Shown: positions 8,850 through 18,585 of the stretch, in pieces | How positions within the stretch are numbered: position 1 is the first letter of the stretch | How the letters are laid out: each line of letters begins with the position of its first letter | From: an uncultured Holophagaceae bacterium | Lineage (GTDB): Bacteria > Acidobacteriota > Holophagae > Holophagales > Holophagaceae | Reading direction: 5' to 3' | Assembly (NCBI GenBank): GCA_903857495.1 | Contig: CAIOFF010000042.1 | Location: 1-64,000, forward strand | Length of the DNA: 64,000 bases | Translations under genes and position numbers: made by a program | The notes under the pieces: model-generated | What the model was told of the DNA's origin: nothing | Database searches by the model: none | Seen by the model: the letters and a program-made list of their open reading frames with translations, nothing else

Positions 8850-8878
8850 TTGACACGGGGCATCGGCCCCGCGACCAT
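8850..8878 (+). promoter_or_regulatory. Possible sigma-70 promoter for the aldo/keto reductase
   Basis: TTGACA at 8850-8855 is a perfect -35 hexamer. Seventeen bases later GACCAT at 8873-8878 is a poor -10. The position, about 30 bases before the start codon, fits, but the -10 is weak. Confidence 0.3.
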
Positions 8879-8907
8879 TCCCTTCCGTAGCACCAAGGAG
8901 TCCTGCC

Positions 8908-9960
8908 ATGAAATACAACCAGTTCGGCCGCACAGGCATGTTCGTATCGGAGATCTGCCTTGGCGCCATGACCTTCGGTGGTAATGCCGACGCCGGGTTC
9001 TGGAAGGCCATCGGCCAGCTGGGCCAGGCCGAGGTGGACGGGCTCGTGGCCCGGGCCCTGGCCGCGGGTGTGAACTTCTTCGACACCGCCGACGTCTACT
9101 CCTTTGGCCACTCCGAGCGGCTGCTGGGCCAGGCCTTCAAGAACCTGGGGGTGGCCCGCAAGGACGTGATCATCGCGACCAAGGTTTTTGGCGAGATGGG
9201 CCCCCGGCCCAATGACAAGGGCGCCTCCCGGGGACACATCATGGACTCAGTCCAGACCAGCCTGGAGCGCCTGCAGACGGATCACCTCGACCTCTACCAG
9301 ATCCACGGCAACGACTCCGTCACCCCCATCGAGGAGACCCTCCGGGCCTTGGACGACCTGGTCCGCCAGGGGCTGGTGCGCTACGTGGGCGTCTCCAACT
9401 GGGCCGCCTGGAAGATCGCCCGGGCGCTGGGGCTCAGCGAGGCCAAGGGCTACGCCCGCTTCGAGTCACTGCAGGCCTACTACTCCATCGCCGGCCGGGA
9501 GCTGGAGCGGGAGCTGGTGCCCATGCTCACCGAGGAGAAGCTCGGCCTGATGGTCTGGTCCCCCCTGGCGGGCGGCCTGCTCTCGGGCAAGTTCGGCCCT
9601 GGTGCCCCCACCGCCGAAGGCGCCCGCCGCACCGCCTTCGACTTCCCGCCCGTGGACACGGCGCGGGCCTGGGCCTGCGTGGCGATCATGCGCGAAGTCG
9701 CGGCGGCCCACGGCGTGTCTGTGGCCCAGGTGGCTCTGGCCTGGCTGCTGGCCAAGCCCCAGGTCATGAGCATCATCATCGGGGCCAAGTCGCTGGCGCA
9801 GCTGGAAGACAACCTGGCCGCGGCGGACCTGGTGCTGACCACGGAGGAGCTGGCCCGGCTGGACGAGGTCAGCGTCCTGCCCTCGGAGTATCCGGGCTGG
9901 ATGTTCGAGCGCCAGGGGAGTGGCCGCAGGCCGAAGCCTTTCGTGCCGACCAAGGTCTAG
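8908..9960 (+). CDS. Aldo/keto reductase
   Basis: A 350-residue TIM-barrel oxidoreductase. The catalytic tetrad is visible: D59 and Y64 in FFDTADVYSFGHSE, K92 in IIATKVFGE and H133 in DLYQIHGND. The C-terminal NADPH-binding part includes IIGAKSLAQLEDN. The enzyme reduces aldehydes or ketones with NADPH; the substrate is unknown. It resembles the YajO/Tas-like branch that uses 'FGRTGMFVSEICLGAMTFG' type N termini. The AAGGAG ribosome site is well placed. Confidence 0.9.
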   Translation: MKYNQFGRTGMFVSEICLGAMTFGGNADAGFWKAIGQLGQAEVDGLVARALAAGVNFFDTADVYSFGHSERLLGQAFKNLGVARKDVIIATKVFGEMGPRPNDKGASRGHIMDSVQTSLERLQTDHLDLYQIHGNDSVTPIEETLRALDDLVRQGLVRYVGVSNWAAWKIARALGLSEAKGYARFESLQAYYSIAGRELERELVPMLTEEKLGLMVWSPLAGGLLSGKFGPGAPTAEGARRTAFDFPPVDTARAWACVAIMREVAAAHGVSVAQVALAWLLAKPQVMSIIIGAKSLAQLEDNLAAADLVLTTEELARLDEVSVLPSEYPGWMFERQGSGRRPKPFVPTKV

Positions 9961-10079
9961 AGAAGCCCACCCCCCGCAGTCCGAGACCCCGAGACCCCAA
10001 GACCCGCTTCGCCATGCGCGGAGCGGGGCGGGAACCGATACTTGCATGGCCGGAAGAACGAACCTTTGGCCGAATAGAT

Positions 10080-10126
10080 TTGTGACGATTTTTTCATATT
10101 TCAGACCGATACATCCTAGATATACT
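10080..10126 (+). promoter_or_regulatory. Putative napA promoter with CRP/FNR-like site
   Basis: TATACT at 10121-10126 is a good -10 element about 20 bases before the napA start. Upstream, TTGTGA-N6-TTTCA (10080-10096) resembles half-sites of a CRP/FNR-family activator. Its centre lies about 44 bases before the expected transcription start, near the class II activator position. The right half is degenerate, so the assignment is tentative. Confidence 0.3.
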
Positions 10127-10145
10127 TCCTCCCATGGAGGCCCTC

Positions 10146-12887
10146 ATGTCGCTGCAGCTCACCAGGCGGACTTTCCTCAAGGCCGGTTTCACCACGGCTG
10201 CAGTCGGGGCCACCGGCCTGCCCCTCGAAGCGCTGCCCGCCGAAGCCAAGGGCTGGAACTGGGAGCGGGGCGTCTGCCGATTCTGCGGCACCGGTTGCGG
10301 CATCCGCATCGCCTCCAAGGAGGGCCGGGTTGTGGCCGTGAAAGGCGACCCCCAGAACCCCGTGAACCGGGGCCTGCTCTGCGCCAAGGGCTATGCCTGC
10401 GCCCAGATCCTCTACGGCGCCGACCGCCTGAAGCGGCCGCTGCTGCGCAAGAAGAACGGGGTCTATGACAAGCAGGGCGACTTCGAGGAGGTGTCCTGGA
10501 AGGAAGCCTTCGACGTCATGAAGGCGCAGTGGACCAAGGCCCACCAGGCGCTGGGGCCCGCGGGCGTGGCGGTCATGGGGTCGGGCCAGTACACGATCAT
10601 GGAGGGCTACGCGGCGGTGAAGCTGGTCAAGGCCGGCTGGCGCTCCAATAACCTGGACCCCAACGCCCGGCACTGCATGGCCTCGGCGGTAACAGCCTTC
10701 ATGCAGACCTTCGGCATCGATGAGCCTTCCGGCTGCTTCGACGACATCGAGCTCACGGACGCCGTCGTCACCTGGGGCGCCAACATGGCGGAGATGCACC
10801 CCATGCTCTGGGCCCGGGTCATGGATGAGCGGCTGCGTCGCCCCGACTACCGGATCATCAACCTCACCACCTATGCCAACGCCACCTCCGAGGGCGCGGA
10901 CCTGGAGATTGTCTTCAAGCCTAATACGGACCTCGCCATCTGGAACTACCTGGCCCGGGAGATCGTCAAGCGCGGCGCGGTGGACCAGGACTATGTCACG
11001 AAGCACTGTGTGTTCGCCGCGGGCGCCGTGGACATCGGCTTCGGCCTCCGGGAGGACACCCTGAAGGCCTACCCGGCCGAGAAGGACACCCTGGCCCGCC
11101 AGAAGACCGTGGTGCTGACCCGGGACGAGGCCATCGCCCGGGGCCTGGATCCCGACGCCCGCCACGAGCGGAGCCAGTCAGCCTCCGCCACCCCGCAACA
11201 GCACTGGCTCATCACCTACGAGGAGTTCCAGAAGGGGCTGGAGCCCTACACGCTGGACTTCGTGGCGAGGATCGCCAAGGGTGATCCGGACGAGTCCCTG
11301 GAGGCCTTCAAGGCCAAGCTGGTGCAGCTGGCCGACGAGTACGCCAACCCCAGGCGCAAGCAGGTCTCCTTCTGGACCATGGGCTTCAACCAGCACACCC
11401 GCGGCACTTGGGTAAACGAGCAGGCCTACATGGTGCACCTGCTTACGGGGAAGCAGGCCCGACCCGGCGCGGGGGCCTTCTCGCTGACGGGACAGCCCTC
11501 CGCCTGTGGCACCGCCCGCGAGGTGGGCACCTTCGCCCACCGCCTGCCCGCGGACATGACCGTGGACAACCCGGCCCACCGCAAGGACGCCGAAGCCATC
11601 TGGAACCTGCCGCCGAACACGATCAATCCCAAGGTCGGCAGCCACATCGTGCAAATGATGCGGGACCTCGAAGACGGCAAGATCCGCTGGCTCTGGGTGC
11701 AGGTGACGAATCCCTTCCAGTCCTCGGCCAATGCCAACCACACCATCGAAGCGGCGCGGAAGCTCGACAACTTCATCGTGGTCTCGGATGTGTATCCCAC
11801 CCTCTCCGCAAAGGTGGCGGACCTCATCCTGCCCTCGGCCATGATCTACGAGAAGTGGGGCGGCTATGGCAACGCGGAGCGCCGCACCCAGCTCTGGCGC
11901 CAGGTCGTCCTGCCGCCGGGCGAGGCCCGCAGCGACGTGTGGCAGATGATGGAGTTCGCCAAGCGCTTCACCCTGGCCGAGGTGTGGGGCGAGCAGCCGG
12001 TAGCAGGTCTGGAGGCGCCGGGCTTCACGAAGGGCAAGCTGCCGGACGTGCTGGCCGCGGCAGCGGCCCAGGGCCTCAAGCCTGAGTCCACCCTCTACGA
12101 CGTACTCTTCGCCACGAAGGCCGCCAAAGCCTGCGCCTGGCCCGATCCGGTGGCCTTCGACAAGCCCAACTCCACGGTGGTGCATGCCAACATCCGCTGG
12201 TTCCCGGAGAAGGCCCTCTTCGAGGAATACCGGCGCTTCGGCCTGGGGCATGGCCACGATCTGGCGCCCTTCGACACCTACTTCCAGCGTGACGTGGCGG
12301 GCCTGCGGTGGCCGGTGGTGGAGGGCAAGGAGACCCGCTGGCGGTTCAACGACGAATACGACCCCTATGCCAAGAAGGGGTCGGGCATCGACTTCTATGG
12401 CACGGCCATGAAGAAGCTGCCCTCCGGCGACCTTACAGGCCCCAAGCCCGGCGAGGCCAAGGCCCTGCCTGGCCGCGCGAAGATCTTCTTCCGGCCCTGG
12501 CAGGAGCCGCCCGAGTCGCCGGACGCCACCTACGACCTGTGGCTCTGCACAGGGCGGGTGCTGGAACACTGGCACTCCGGTAGCATGACCCGGCGGGTGC
12601 CTCAGCTGCATGCCGCGGTGCCCGAGGCTCTGCTGTTCATGCATGCCAAGGATGTGGAGAAGCGCGGGCTGAAGGTCGGCGAGCTGGCCTGGATCGAGTC
12701 CCGGCGAGGCAAGATCCAGGCACGGGTCACCCTGGGCGGCCGGAACAAGGTGCCACGCGGCCTTGTCTACGTACCCTGGTTCGATGAAGGCGTCTTCATC
12801 AACAAGGTCACGCTCGATGCCACCTGCCCCATCTCCAAGGAAACCGACTTCAAGAAGTGCGCCGTCCGCATCACCAAGGTCGTCTAG
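10146..12887 (+). CDS. napA: Periplasmic nitrate reductase catalytic subunit NapA
   Basis: A 913-residue molybdopterin oxidoreductase with a Tat signal ([11 protein letters not shown], residues 4-14). The [4Fe-4S] site is CRFCGTGC...LLCAKG, and the molybdenum-ligand cysteine sits in ARHCMASAV. The C-terminal part ([13 protein letters not shown]) binds the second guanosine cofactor. It reduces nitrate to nitrite in the periplasm. It is about 85 residues longer than the Escherichia coli protein, mainly in the middle. The start at 10146 is preferred because GGAGG lies five bases upstream. It is followed eleven bases later by NapB, which supports the identity over formate dehydrogenase. NapC, NapD, NapG and NapH are absent nearby. 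Confidence 0.88.
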   Translation: MSLQLTRRTFLKAGFTTAAVGATGLPLEALPAEAKGWNWERGVCRFCGTGCGIRIASKEGRVVAVKGDPQNPVNRGLLCAKGYACAQILYGADRLKRPLLRKKNGVYDKQGDFEEVSWKEAFDVMKAQWTKAHQALGPAGVAVMGSGQYTIMEGYAAVKLVKAGWRSNNLDPNARHCMASAVTAFMQTFGIDEPSGCFDDIELTDAVVTWGANMAEMHPMLWARVMDERLRRPDYRIINLTTYANATSEGADLEIVFKPNTDLAIWNYLAREIVKRGAVDQDYVTKHCVFAAGAVDIGFGLREDTLKAYPAEKDTLARQKTVVLTRDEAIARGLDPDARHERSQSASATPQQHWLITYEEFQKGLEPYTLDFVARIAKGDPDESLEAFKAKLVQLADEYANPRRKQVSFWTMGFNQHTRGTWVNEQAYMVHLLTGKQARPGAGAFSLTGQPSACGTAREVGTFAHRLPADMTVDNPAHRKDAEAIWNLPPNTINPKVGSHIVQMMRDLEDGKIRWLWVQVTNPFQSSANANHTIEAARKLDNFIVVSDVYPTLSAKVADLILPSAMIYEKWGGYGNAERRTQLWRQVVLPPGEARSDVWQMMEFAKRFTLAEVWGEQPVAGLEAPGFTKGKLPDVLAAAAAQGLKPESTLYDVLFATKAAKACAWPDPVAFDKPNSTVVHANIRWFPEKALFEEYRRFGLGHGHDLAPFDTYFQRDVAGLRWPVVEGKETRWRFNDEYDPYAKKGSGIDFYGTAMKKLPSGDLTGPKPGEAKALPGRAKIFFRPWQEPPESPDATYDLWLCTGRVLEHWHSGSMTRRVPQLHAAVPEALLFMHAKDVEKRGLKVGELAWIESRRGKIQARVTLGGRNKVPRGLVYVPWFDEGVFINKVTLDATCPISKETDFKKCAVRITKVV

Positions 12888-12898
12888 GGGAGTCCACC

Positions 12899-13351
12899 AT
12901 GCGCCATTCCATTCTGCTCCTCACCCTCTGCGCCGCCCCTCTGCTGGCGGGTCCCCCGGCCAAGCCCGTGCCTGACCGCGACCTGGGGTTGTCCCGCGCC
13001 ACCGTGTTCGAGGTGCCCTCGCCGCCCCTGTTCCATGATGAGGCCTCCGCGCCCGGCGAGACGCCCCTGCCGAAGCGCATCAACAAGGAATACCCGCCGG
13101 TGATCCCCCATGCGGTGGCGGACTTCCTCCCCATCACGCGGAGCGTCAACGGCTGCGTGGACTGCCATGCCGTCCCGGGGCCCAAGCAGAAGGGCGAGGC
13201 CACGCCCATCCCCGCCAGCCACTACGTGGACCTGCGCCGGGTCCCCGTGGTCAAGGGGGAAGCCCTGGTGGGCGCCCGCTACGTCTGCCTCTCTTGCCAT
13301 GTCCCGCGGACCGACGCCCCGCCCCTGGTGGCGAGCACCTTCCGACGTTAA
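12899..13351 (+). CDS. napB: Diheme cytochrome c subunit NapB
   Basis: A 150-residue exported protein with signal sequence MRHSILLLTLCAAPLLA. Two heme-attachment motifs are present, CVDCH and CLSCH. The end CLSCHVPRTDAPPLVASTF matches the conserved NapB C terminus. It passes electrons to NapA. The start is eleven bases after the napA stop with GGGGAG upstream, so the pair is one transcript. The convergent nitroreductase ends seven bases beyond. Confidence 0.9.
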   Translation: MRHSILLLTLCAAPLLAGPPAKPVPDRDLGLSRATVFEVPSPPLFHDEASAPGETPLPKRINKEYPPVIPHAVADFLPITRSVNGCVDCHAVPGPKQKGEATPIPASHYVDLRRVPVVKGEALVGARYVCLSCHVPRTDAPPLVASTFRR

Positions 13352-13358
13352 GGCTCCG

Positions 13359-14072
13359 TCAGTCCTCGAGGAACTGCGCGAACTCTTCCACGGGGACGCG
13401 GTCGGTGACCAGAGTGTTTTCCACCGCCGCGGGGTCGGCGTAGCCCAGGGCCATGCCGCAGACCACCATCTGCTCGGGCTTCAGGGCCAGCTCCTCGGCG
13501 AGCACGCGGTGGAACTGGGTGAAGGCCGCCTGGGGGCAGGTGTGCAGGCCCCGGGCGCGGGCCGCCACCATGACGTTTTCCAGGAACATCCCGTAGTCCA
13601 GCCAGCTGCCCTGCTGCATGATCCGGTCAATGGTGAAGATCAGGCCCACGGGCGCGTCGAAGAACCGGTAGTTGCGGGCATGCTGCTGGTGGATGCGGTC
13701 CTTGTCGCCCTTGGCGATGTCCAGCAGCCGGTAGAGGTCCCAGCCGATCTTGCGGCGGCGATCTATATAGGGCGACACCCACTCCTTGGGGTAGTAGTCG
13801 TACTCGTCCGTGTGCTTGGCGAGCTCGGCAGGGTCCTCGAAGATCGCGCAGATGCGCTCGGAGACCCGCTGCCGGGCGGCGCCCAGCAGCACGTGGACCT
13901 GCCAGGGCTGCGTGTTGGTTCCGGAGGGCGCCCGGGAGGCGACCCGGAGGATATCCGCCACGGTCGCCCGGGAGACCGGCGTGGGCAGGTAGGCCCGCAT
14001 AGACTGGCGGGTGGTGATGGCCGCATCGATCGCAGCGGCCTCGGCCTCGGTGGGCAGGTCGAAGAGGTTCAT
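13359..14072 (-). CDS. Nitroreductase-family FMN oxidoreductase
   Basis: A 237-residue protein. The N-terminal TTRQSMRAYLPTPVS and ASRAPSGTNTQPWQVHV are the FMN-binding motifs of the nitroreductase family; MVVCGMALGYAD near the C terminus is also conserved. It reduces nitroaromatics, quinones or similar compounds with NAD(P)H. The start at 14072 follows AAAGGA; a longer form from 14147 has no good ribosome site. It converges on napB with a seven-base gap. Confidence 0.87.
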   Translation of the reverse strand: MNLFDLPTEAEAAAIDAAITTRQSMRAYLPTPVSRATVADILRVASRAPSGTNTQPWQVHVLLGAARQRVSERICAIFEDPAELAKHTDEYDYYPKEWVSPYIDRRRKIGWDLYRLLDIAKGDKDRIHQQHARNYRFFDAPVGLIFTIDRIMQQGSWLDYGMFLENVMVAARARGLHTCPQAAFTQFHRVLAEELALKPEQMVVCGMALGYADPAAVENTLVTDRVPVEEFAQFLED

Positions 14073-14202
14073 GGGGTAGGTCCTTTCTTGGCGCGCGGGG
14101 GGCAGGGAGGCCGTCGGTCGAGGGCAGCAGAGATCCACGAGCCCCACGCGGGCCCAGGGAGACGGTTATACCCGCCAGCTGTGTTCTCCGTAAAGGTTGC
14201 CT

Positions 14203-14230
14203 TTGCCAACAACACCTCATGTTCTGTAAT
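14203..14230 (+). promoter_or_regulatory. Candidate promoter of the RND efflux operon
   Basis: TTGCCA at 14203-14208 and TGTAAT at 14225-14230 are separated by 16 bases and lie about 45 bases before the adaptor gene. Both match sigma-70 hexamers at four or five positions. The 202-base gap with the divergent nitroreductase holds no gene. Confidence 0.4.
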
Positions 14231-14274
14231 TGGCTTGGGGCGGGAGCGGAGCGGGGCTGTAGGATGGAGGGATT

Positions 14275-15435
14275 ATGCCCTCAACCCATGTCCGATCCAG
14301 CTTCGAAAGAATGACTCGCCCGGGCCTTGCCTTGGCCCTGCCGGTACTCACCGTGGCCCTTGCGCTAGCCTGCGGCGGCAAGACCCGCCCCCCAGCGGCG
14401 CCTCTGCAGGTGGGCGTGCTGCCGACCGTGCAGATGGACGTGCCGCTGACGCATGAGTGGGTGGGGACGCTGGATGGCTTCGTGAACGCCGAGATCCGCC
14501 CCCAGGTGGAGGGCTATCTGCTCCGCCAGGTCTACCGGGAGGGTTCGGCCCTGCGCAAGGGCGATGTCCTCTTCGAGATTGACGCCCGGCAGCTCGCCGC
14601 CGCCGCCGACCAGACCAAGGCCGCCCTGGCCCGGGACCAGGCCACCCTCGACAAGACCAGCCTGGATGTCGCGCGCTTTGCCCCCCTGGTGGCCGAGCGG
14701 GCCATCTCCCAGCAGGAGCTCGACAATGCCCGCGCCTCGCTGCGCCAGGCCCAGGCCAATGTGGACGCCTCGAAGGCCGCCCATGACCGGGCCCTGCTGA
14801 ACCTACAGTGGACCCGTGTCACCTCGCCCATCGACGGCATCGCCGGCATCGCGAAGGTGCAGGTGGGCGACCTGGTGAACCCCCAGAAGGTCATGACCAC
14901 AGTGTCCACCGTGGACCCCATCAAGGTGTACTTCAGCGCCAACGAGCAGGAGTATATGGGCTGGGCCCGCCAGTGGGCCACCAAGGGCGGCGGCAAGGGC
15001 ACCCTCACCCTGGTGCTCTCCGACGGCACGACGTATCCCTTTCATGGCGACCCCTTCATGGCGGACCGCAACGTGGACCTGAAGACCGGCACCATCATGC
15101 TGGCCGGGCTCTTCCCGAATCCCGAGCGCCTGCTGCGCCCGGGCCAGTTCGCCAAGGTCGCCGCAGACGTGGGCCTGCGCAAAGGCGCCATCCTGGTGCC
15201 CCAGCGGGCCGTCTGGGAGGTCCAGGGCAACTCCCAGGTCGCCGTGGTGGGCGCGGACAACAAGATCGACATCCGGCCCATCCAAACGGGGCCGCGTCTG
15301 GGCACCCAGGTGGTGGTGGAGAAAGGCCTCGCCCTCGGGGACAAGGTCGTGGTGGAAGGCACCCAGAAAGTCAGCGCCGGCCAGGTGGTGAAGCCCGTTC
15401 CCGCCACCCCACCAACTCCGGCTCCGGGCCGCTAG
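14275..15435 (+). CDS. RND efflux periplasmic adaptor, lipoprotein
   Basis: A 386-residue membrane-fusion protein of the AcrA/MexA type. A lipobox-like LALACGG near residue 32 suggests lipid anchoring in the inner membrane. The two half-lipoyl motifs (VNAEIRPQVEGYLL and WTRVTSPIDGIAG) flank a helical hairpin, and the beta-barrel region follows. It joins the pump to the outer-membrane channel. GGAGG lies before the ATG. Next gene starts four bases later. Confidence 0.92.
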   Translation: MPSTHVRSSFERMTRPGLALALPVLTVALALACGGKTRPPAAPLQVGVLPTVQMDVPLTHEWVGTLDGFVNAEIRPQVEGYLLRQVYREGSALRKGDVLFEIDARQLAAAADQTKAALARDQATLDKTSLDVARFAPLVAERAISQQELDNARASLRQAQANVDASKAAHDRALLNLQWTRVTSPIDGIAGIAKVQVGDLVNPQKVMTTVSTVDPIKVYFSANEQEYMGWARQWATKGGGKGTLTLVLSDGTTYPFHGDPFMADRNVDLKTGTIMLAGLFPNPERLLRPGQFAKVAADVGLRKGAILVPQRAVWEVQGNSQVAVVGADNKIDIRPIQTGPRLGTQVVVEKGLALGDKVVVEGTQKVSAGQVVKPVPATPPTPAPGR

Positions 15436-15438
15436 CGC

Positions 15439-18400
15439 ATGGTCAAGTTCTTCATCAACCGTCCCATCGTGGCCATGGTCATCGCGATCATCACCCTGAT
15501 CGCAGGCCTGGTCTGCATGCGCGGACTGCCGGTGGCCCAGTTCCCGGAGATCGTCCCGCCGCAGATCCAGATCTCGACCACTTACACCGGCGCCGATGCC
15601 GTGACCATCGAGCAGTCCGTGGCCGCGCCCCTGGAGCAGCAGCTCAACGGCGTGGACAACATGCTCTACATGCAGTCCACCAACGCCAACGACGGCACCA
15701 TGAGCGAGACGGTCACCTTCGATGTGCAGACGGACGTCAGCCTCGACCAGGTCAACGCCCAGAACCGCACGGCCCAGGCCCAGCCCTTCCTGCCCACGGA
15801 CGTGACCCAGAACGGCATGGTGATCAGGAAGTCCACGGGCATGGCGCTGATGCTGATCACCGTCTACTCGCCCAAGTCCACCTACGACTCGCTGTTCCTG
15901 GCCAACTACGCCACCATCAACATCGTCGATCCGCTCTACCGCATCCCCGGCGTGGGCCAGGTGATCATCTTCGGCGCGGGCGACTACGCCATGCGGATCT
16001 GGGTGAAGCCCGACGTGCTGGCCAAGCTGGGCATCACGGTGCCCGACATCAACCGGGCCGTGCAGCAGCAGAGCTCAGTAAACCCCTCGGGGCAGATCGG
16101 GGCTGAGCCCCTGCCCAAGGGCCAGGAGATGACCTACACGGTCCGCTCCCAGGGCCGCCTCCAGACGCCGGAAGAGTTCGCCCGCATCGTGGTGCGCGCC
16201 AACCCAGACGGGTCCGTGGTCCGCCTGGGCGACGTGGCCCGCATCGAGCTGGGAGCCATGAGCTACAAGCAGATCAGCCGCTTCAACCAGCAGCCGGCCT
16301 GTGTCATCGCCATCTTCCAGGCCCCCGGCTCCAACTCGCTGGCCGTGGGAGATGCCGTCAAGAAGGAGCTGGAGAACCTCAAGCTGCGCTTTCCCACCGA
16401 CCTGCAGACCACCGTGGCCGTCGACACCACGCTCCCCGTGCGGGAGGGCATCAAGGAGATCCTCTGGACCCTCGGCGAGGCCATGCTGCTGGTGATCTTC
16501 GTGGTCTACATCTTCCTGCAGAACTGGCGCGCCACCCTGATTCCCATGATCGCGGTGCCCGTGTCGCTCATCGGCACCTTCGCCGTGTTCCCCCTGCTGG
16601 GCTTCTCCATCAACACGCTGTCCCTCTTCGGCCTGGTGCTGGCCATCGGCCTGGTGGTGGACGACGCCATCGTGGTGGTGGAAGCCGTCGAGCACCACAT
16701 CGAAGAGGGCATGTCGCCCCGGGAGGCCACGCTCCAGGCCATGCGGGAAGTGGCTGGTCCCGTGGTGGGCATCGCGCTGGTGCTGTCTTCGGTGTTCCTG
16801 CCCGTGGCCTTCCTGGGCGGCATCCAGGGCCGCCTCAACAAGCAGTTCGCGGTCACCATCGCCGTCTCGGTGCTCATCTCGGCCTTCAACGCCCTGACCC
16901 TCTCGCCGGCGCTGGCCGCGCTCATCCTCAAGCCCCGGGAGCAGATGTACGGCCGCATGGCCCGCTTCTTCGACGGTTTCAACCACTACCTGCACCGGGC
17001 CACCCACGGCTATGTGACCCTGTCCCACCGCCTCATCCGCAAGGCCGCGATCCCGCTCGTGATACTCCTGGCCTTCGCCCTCCTGGATGGCGTGCTCGGC
17101 AAGACCCTGCCCAGCAGCTTCGTGCCCACGGAGGACAACGGCTACTTCTTCCTCAACATGCAGCTCCCGCCCGCGGCCAGCCTGCAGCGCACGGACGAGG
17201 TGGGCAAGAAGGTGGAGAAGATCCTCTCGGAGACCGAGGGCGTGCGGTACATCACCAACATCGAGGGCTTCAGCCTGCTCAACCGCGTGTCGGCGCCCTA
17301 CTTCGGCTTCTGCTACGTGGCCCTGAACCCCTGGGATGACCGGAAGGACCCGCACCTGGAGGCCGGCGAGATCCTGAAGCGGCTGAACGGGCGCCTCGCC
17401 CGGGAGATCCCCGAGGCCAACGTCTTCGGATTCCTCCCCAGCGCCATTCCCGGCCTGGGCACCTCCAACGGCTTCTCTCTCTGGCTGCAGGACCGCAGCG
17501 GCGGCAGTCCGGAATACCTGGACAAGCACCTCAAGACCTTCCTGGCCGCGGCCCGCAAGCGCCCGGAGCTGGCTGGCGTCACGTCGCTCTACAACACGGG
17601 CACCCCGCAGATCTTCGCGGACGTGGACCGGGACAAGGCCCTGAAGCAGGGCGTGGCCGTGGGCGATGTCTACCAGACCCTCCAGGCCTACCTCGGCGGT
17701 CTGTATCTGAACCAGTTCAACCGCTTCGGCCGCCAGTGGCGCGTCTACCTGCAGGCCGAGGGCGATGAGCGCCGCAGCGTCGATGACATCGGCCGCTTCC
17801 ACGTGCGCAACGCCGAGGGCACCATGGTGCCGCTCTCGGCCCTGGTCACGCCCCGCAGCATCCAGGGGCCCGAGTACACCAACCGCTTCAACCTCATGCG
17901 CGCGGCGCAGGTGCTGGGCTCCGCAGCCCCGGGCTACAGCTCGGGCCAGGCGCTGACGGCCCTCGAGCAGGTGGCCAAGGAGGTCCTGCCCCAGGACATG
18001 AGCTACGACTGGGCCGACCTCAGCTACCAGGAGAAGAAGGCCGAAGGCACCACAGGCCTGCTGTTCGGGCTCTCCCTCATCTTCGTGTTCCTCATCCTCG
18101 CGGCCCTCTACGAGAGCTGGTCCCTGCCCTTCTCGGTGCTCCTGTCGGTGCCCATCGCCATCTTCGGGGCCTTCCTGGGCCTCTGGCTGCGGAAGTTCGA
18201 CTTCGGCGTCTTCGCCCAGATCGGCCTGATCATGCTGGTGGGCCTCTCGGCCAAGAACGCCATCCTCATCGTGGAGTTCGCCAAGGATGAGCTGGAGAAG
18301 GGCCGCGACCTGGTGGATGCGGCGCTGGAGGGCGCCCGGCTCCGCCTGCGGCCCATCCTCATGACCAGCTTCGCGTTCATCCTGGGCTGCGTGCCGCTCT

Positions 18401-18585
18401 GGACAGCTTCCGGCTCCGGCGCCGTGGCCCGGCGCATCCTGGGCACCGTGGTGATCGTGGGCATGCTCGGCGCCACCCTCATCGCCATCTTCGTCATCCC
18501 GGTGCTGTTCGTGGTGGTGGAGCGGCTGGCGGGCACCAAGGAACCGCCCAGCACCGAGCCCGTCGAGAATGAAGGGGGGGCCTAG
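15439..18585 (+). CDS. RND multidrug efflux pump, HAE1/AcrB type
   Basis: A 1048-residue inner-membrane transporter with twelve predicted membrane helices and two large periplasmic loops, the usual AcrB length. The proton-relay residues are visible: two Asp in GLVVDDAIVVVE (TM4) and Lys in GLSAKNAILIVE (TM10). The N terminus MVKFFINRPIVAMVIAI is typical. It exports hydrophobic or amphiphilic compounds using the proton gradient. It is the middle gene of a complete three-gene operon. Confidence 0.95.
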   Translation: MVKFFINRPIVAMVIAIITLIAGLVCMRGLPVAQFPEIVPPQIQISTTYTGADAVTIEQSVAAPLEQQLNGVDNMLYMQSTNANDGTMSETVTFDVQTDVSLDQVNAQNRTAQAQPFLPTDVTQNGMVIRKSTGMALMLITVYSPKSTYDSLFLANYATINIVDPLYRIPGVGQVIIFGAGDYAMRIWVKPDVLAKLGITVPDINRAVQQQSSVNPSGQIGAEPLPKGQEMTYTVRSQGRLQTPEEFARIVVRANPDGSVVRLGDVARIELGAMSYKQISRFNQQPACVIAIFQAPGSNSLAVGDAVKKELENLKLRFPTDLQTTVAVDTTLPVREGIKEILWTLGEAMLLVIFVVYIFLQNWRATLIPMIAVPVSLIGTFAVFPLLGFSINTLSLFGLVLAIGLVVDDAIVVVEAVEHHIEEGMSPREATLQAMREVAGPVVGIALVLSSVFLPVAFLGGIQGRLNKQFAVTIAVSVLISAFNALTLSPALAALILKPREQMYGRMARFFDGFNHYLHRATHGYVTLSHRLIRKAAIPLVILLAFALLDGVLGKTLPSSFVPTEDNGYFFLNMQLPPAASLQRTDEVGKKVEKILSETEGVRYITNIEGFSLLNRVSAPYFGFCYVALNPWDDRKDPHLEAGEILKRLNGRLAREIPEANVFGFLPSAIPGLGTSNGFSLWLQDRSGGSPEYLDKHLKTFLAAARKRPELAGVTSLYNTGTPQIFADVDRDKALKQGVAVGDVYQTLQAYLGGLYLNQFNRFGRQWRVYLQAEGDERRSVDDIGRFHVRNAEGTMVPLSALVTPRSIQGPEYTNRFNLMRAAQVLGSAAPGYSSGQALTALEQVAKEVLPQDMSYDWADLSYQEKKAEGTTGLLFGLSLIFVFLILAALYESWSLPFSVLLSVPIAIFGAFLGLWLRKFDFGVFAQIGLIMLVGLSAKNAILIVEFAKDELEKGRDLVDAALEGARLRLRPILMTSFAFILGCVPLWTASGSGAVARRILGTVVIVGMLGATLIAIFVIPVLFVVVERLAGTKEPPSTEPVENEGGA

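Noticed and set aside
10146-12887. Formate dehydrogenase alpha subunit
   Set aside because: The neighbour is NapB-type and the molybdenum-ligand context ARHCMASAV fits NapA; no FdhB/FdhC neighbours.
16075-17802. Minus-strand 575-codon frame inside the RND pump gene
   Set aside because: Antisense shadow of the AcrB-type gene, rich in Gly, Glu and His with no domain.
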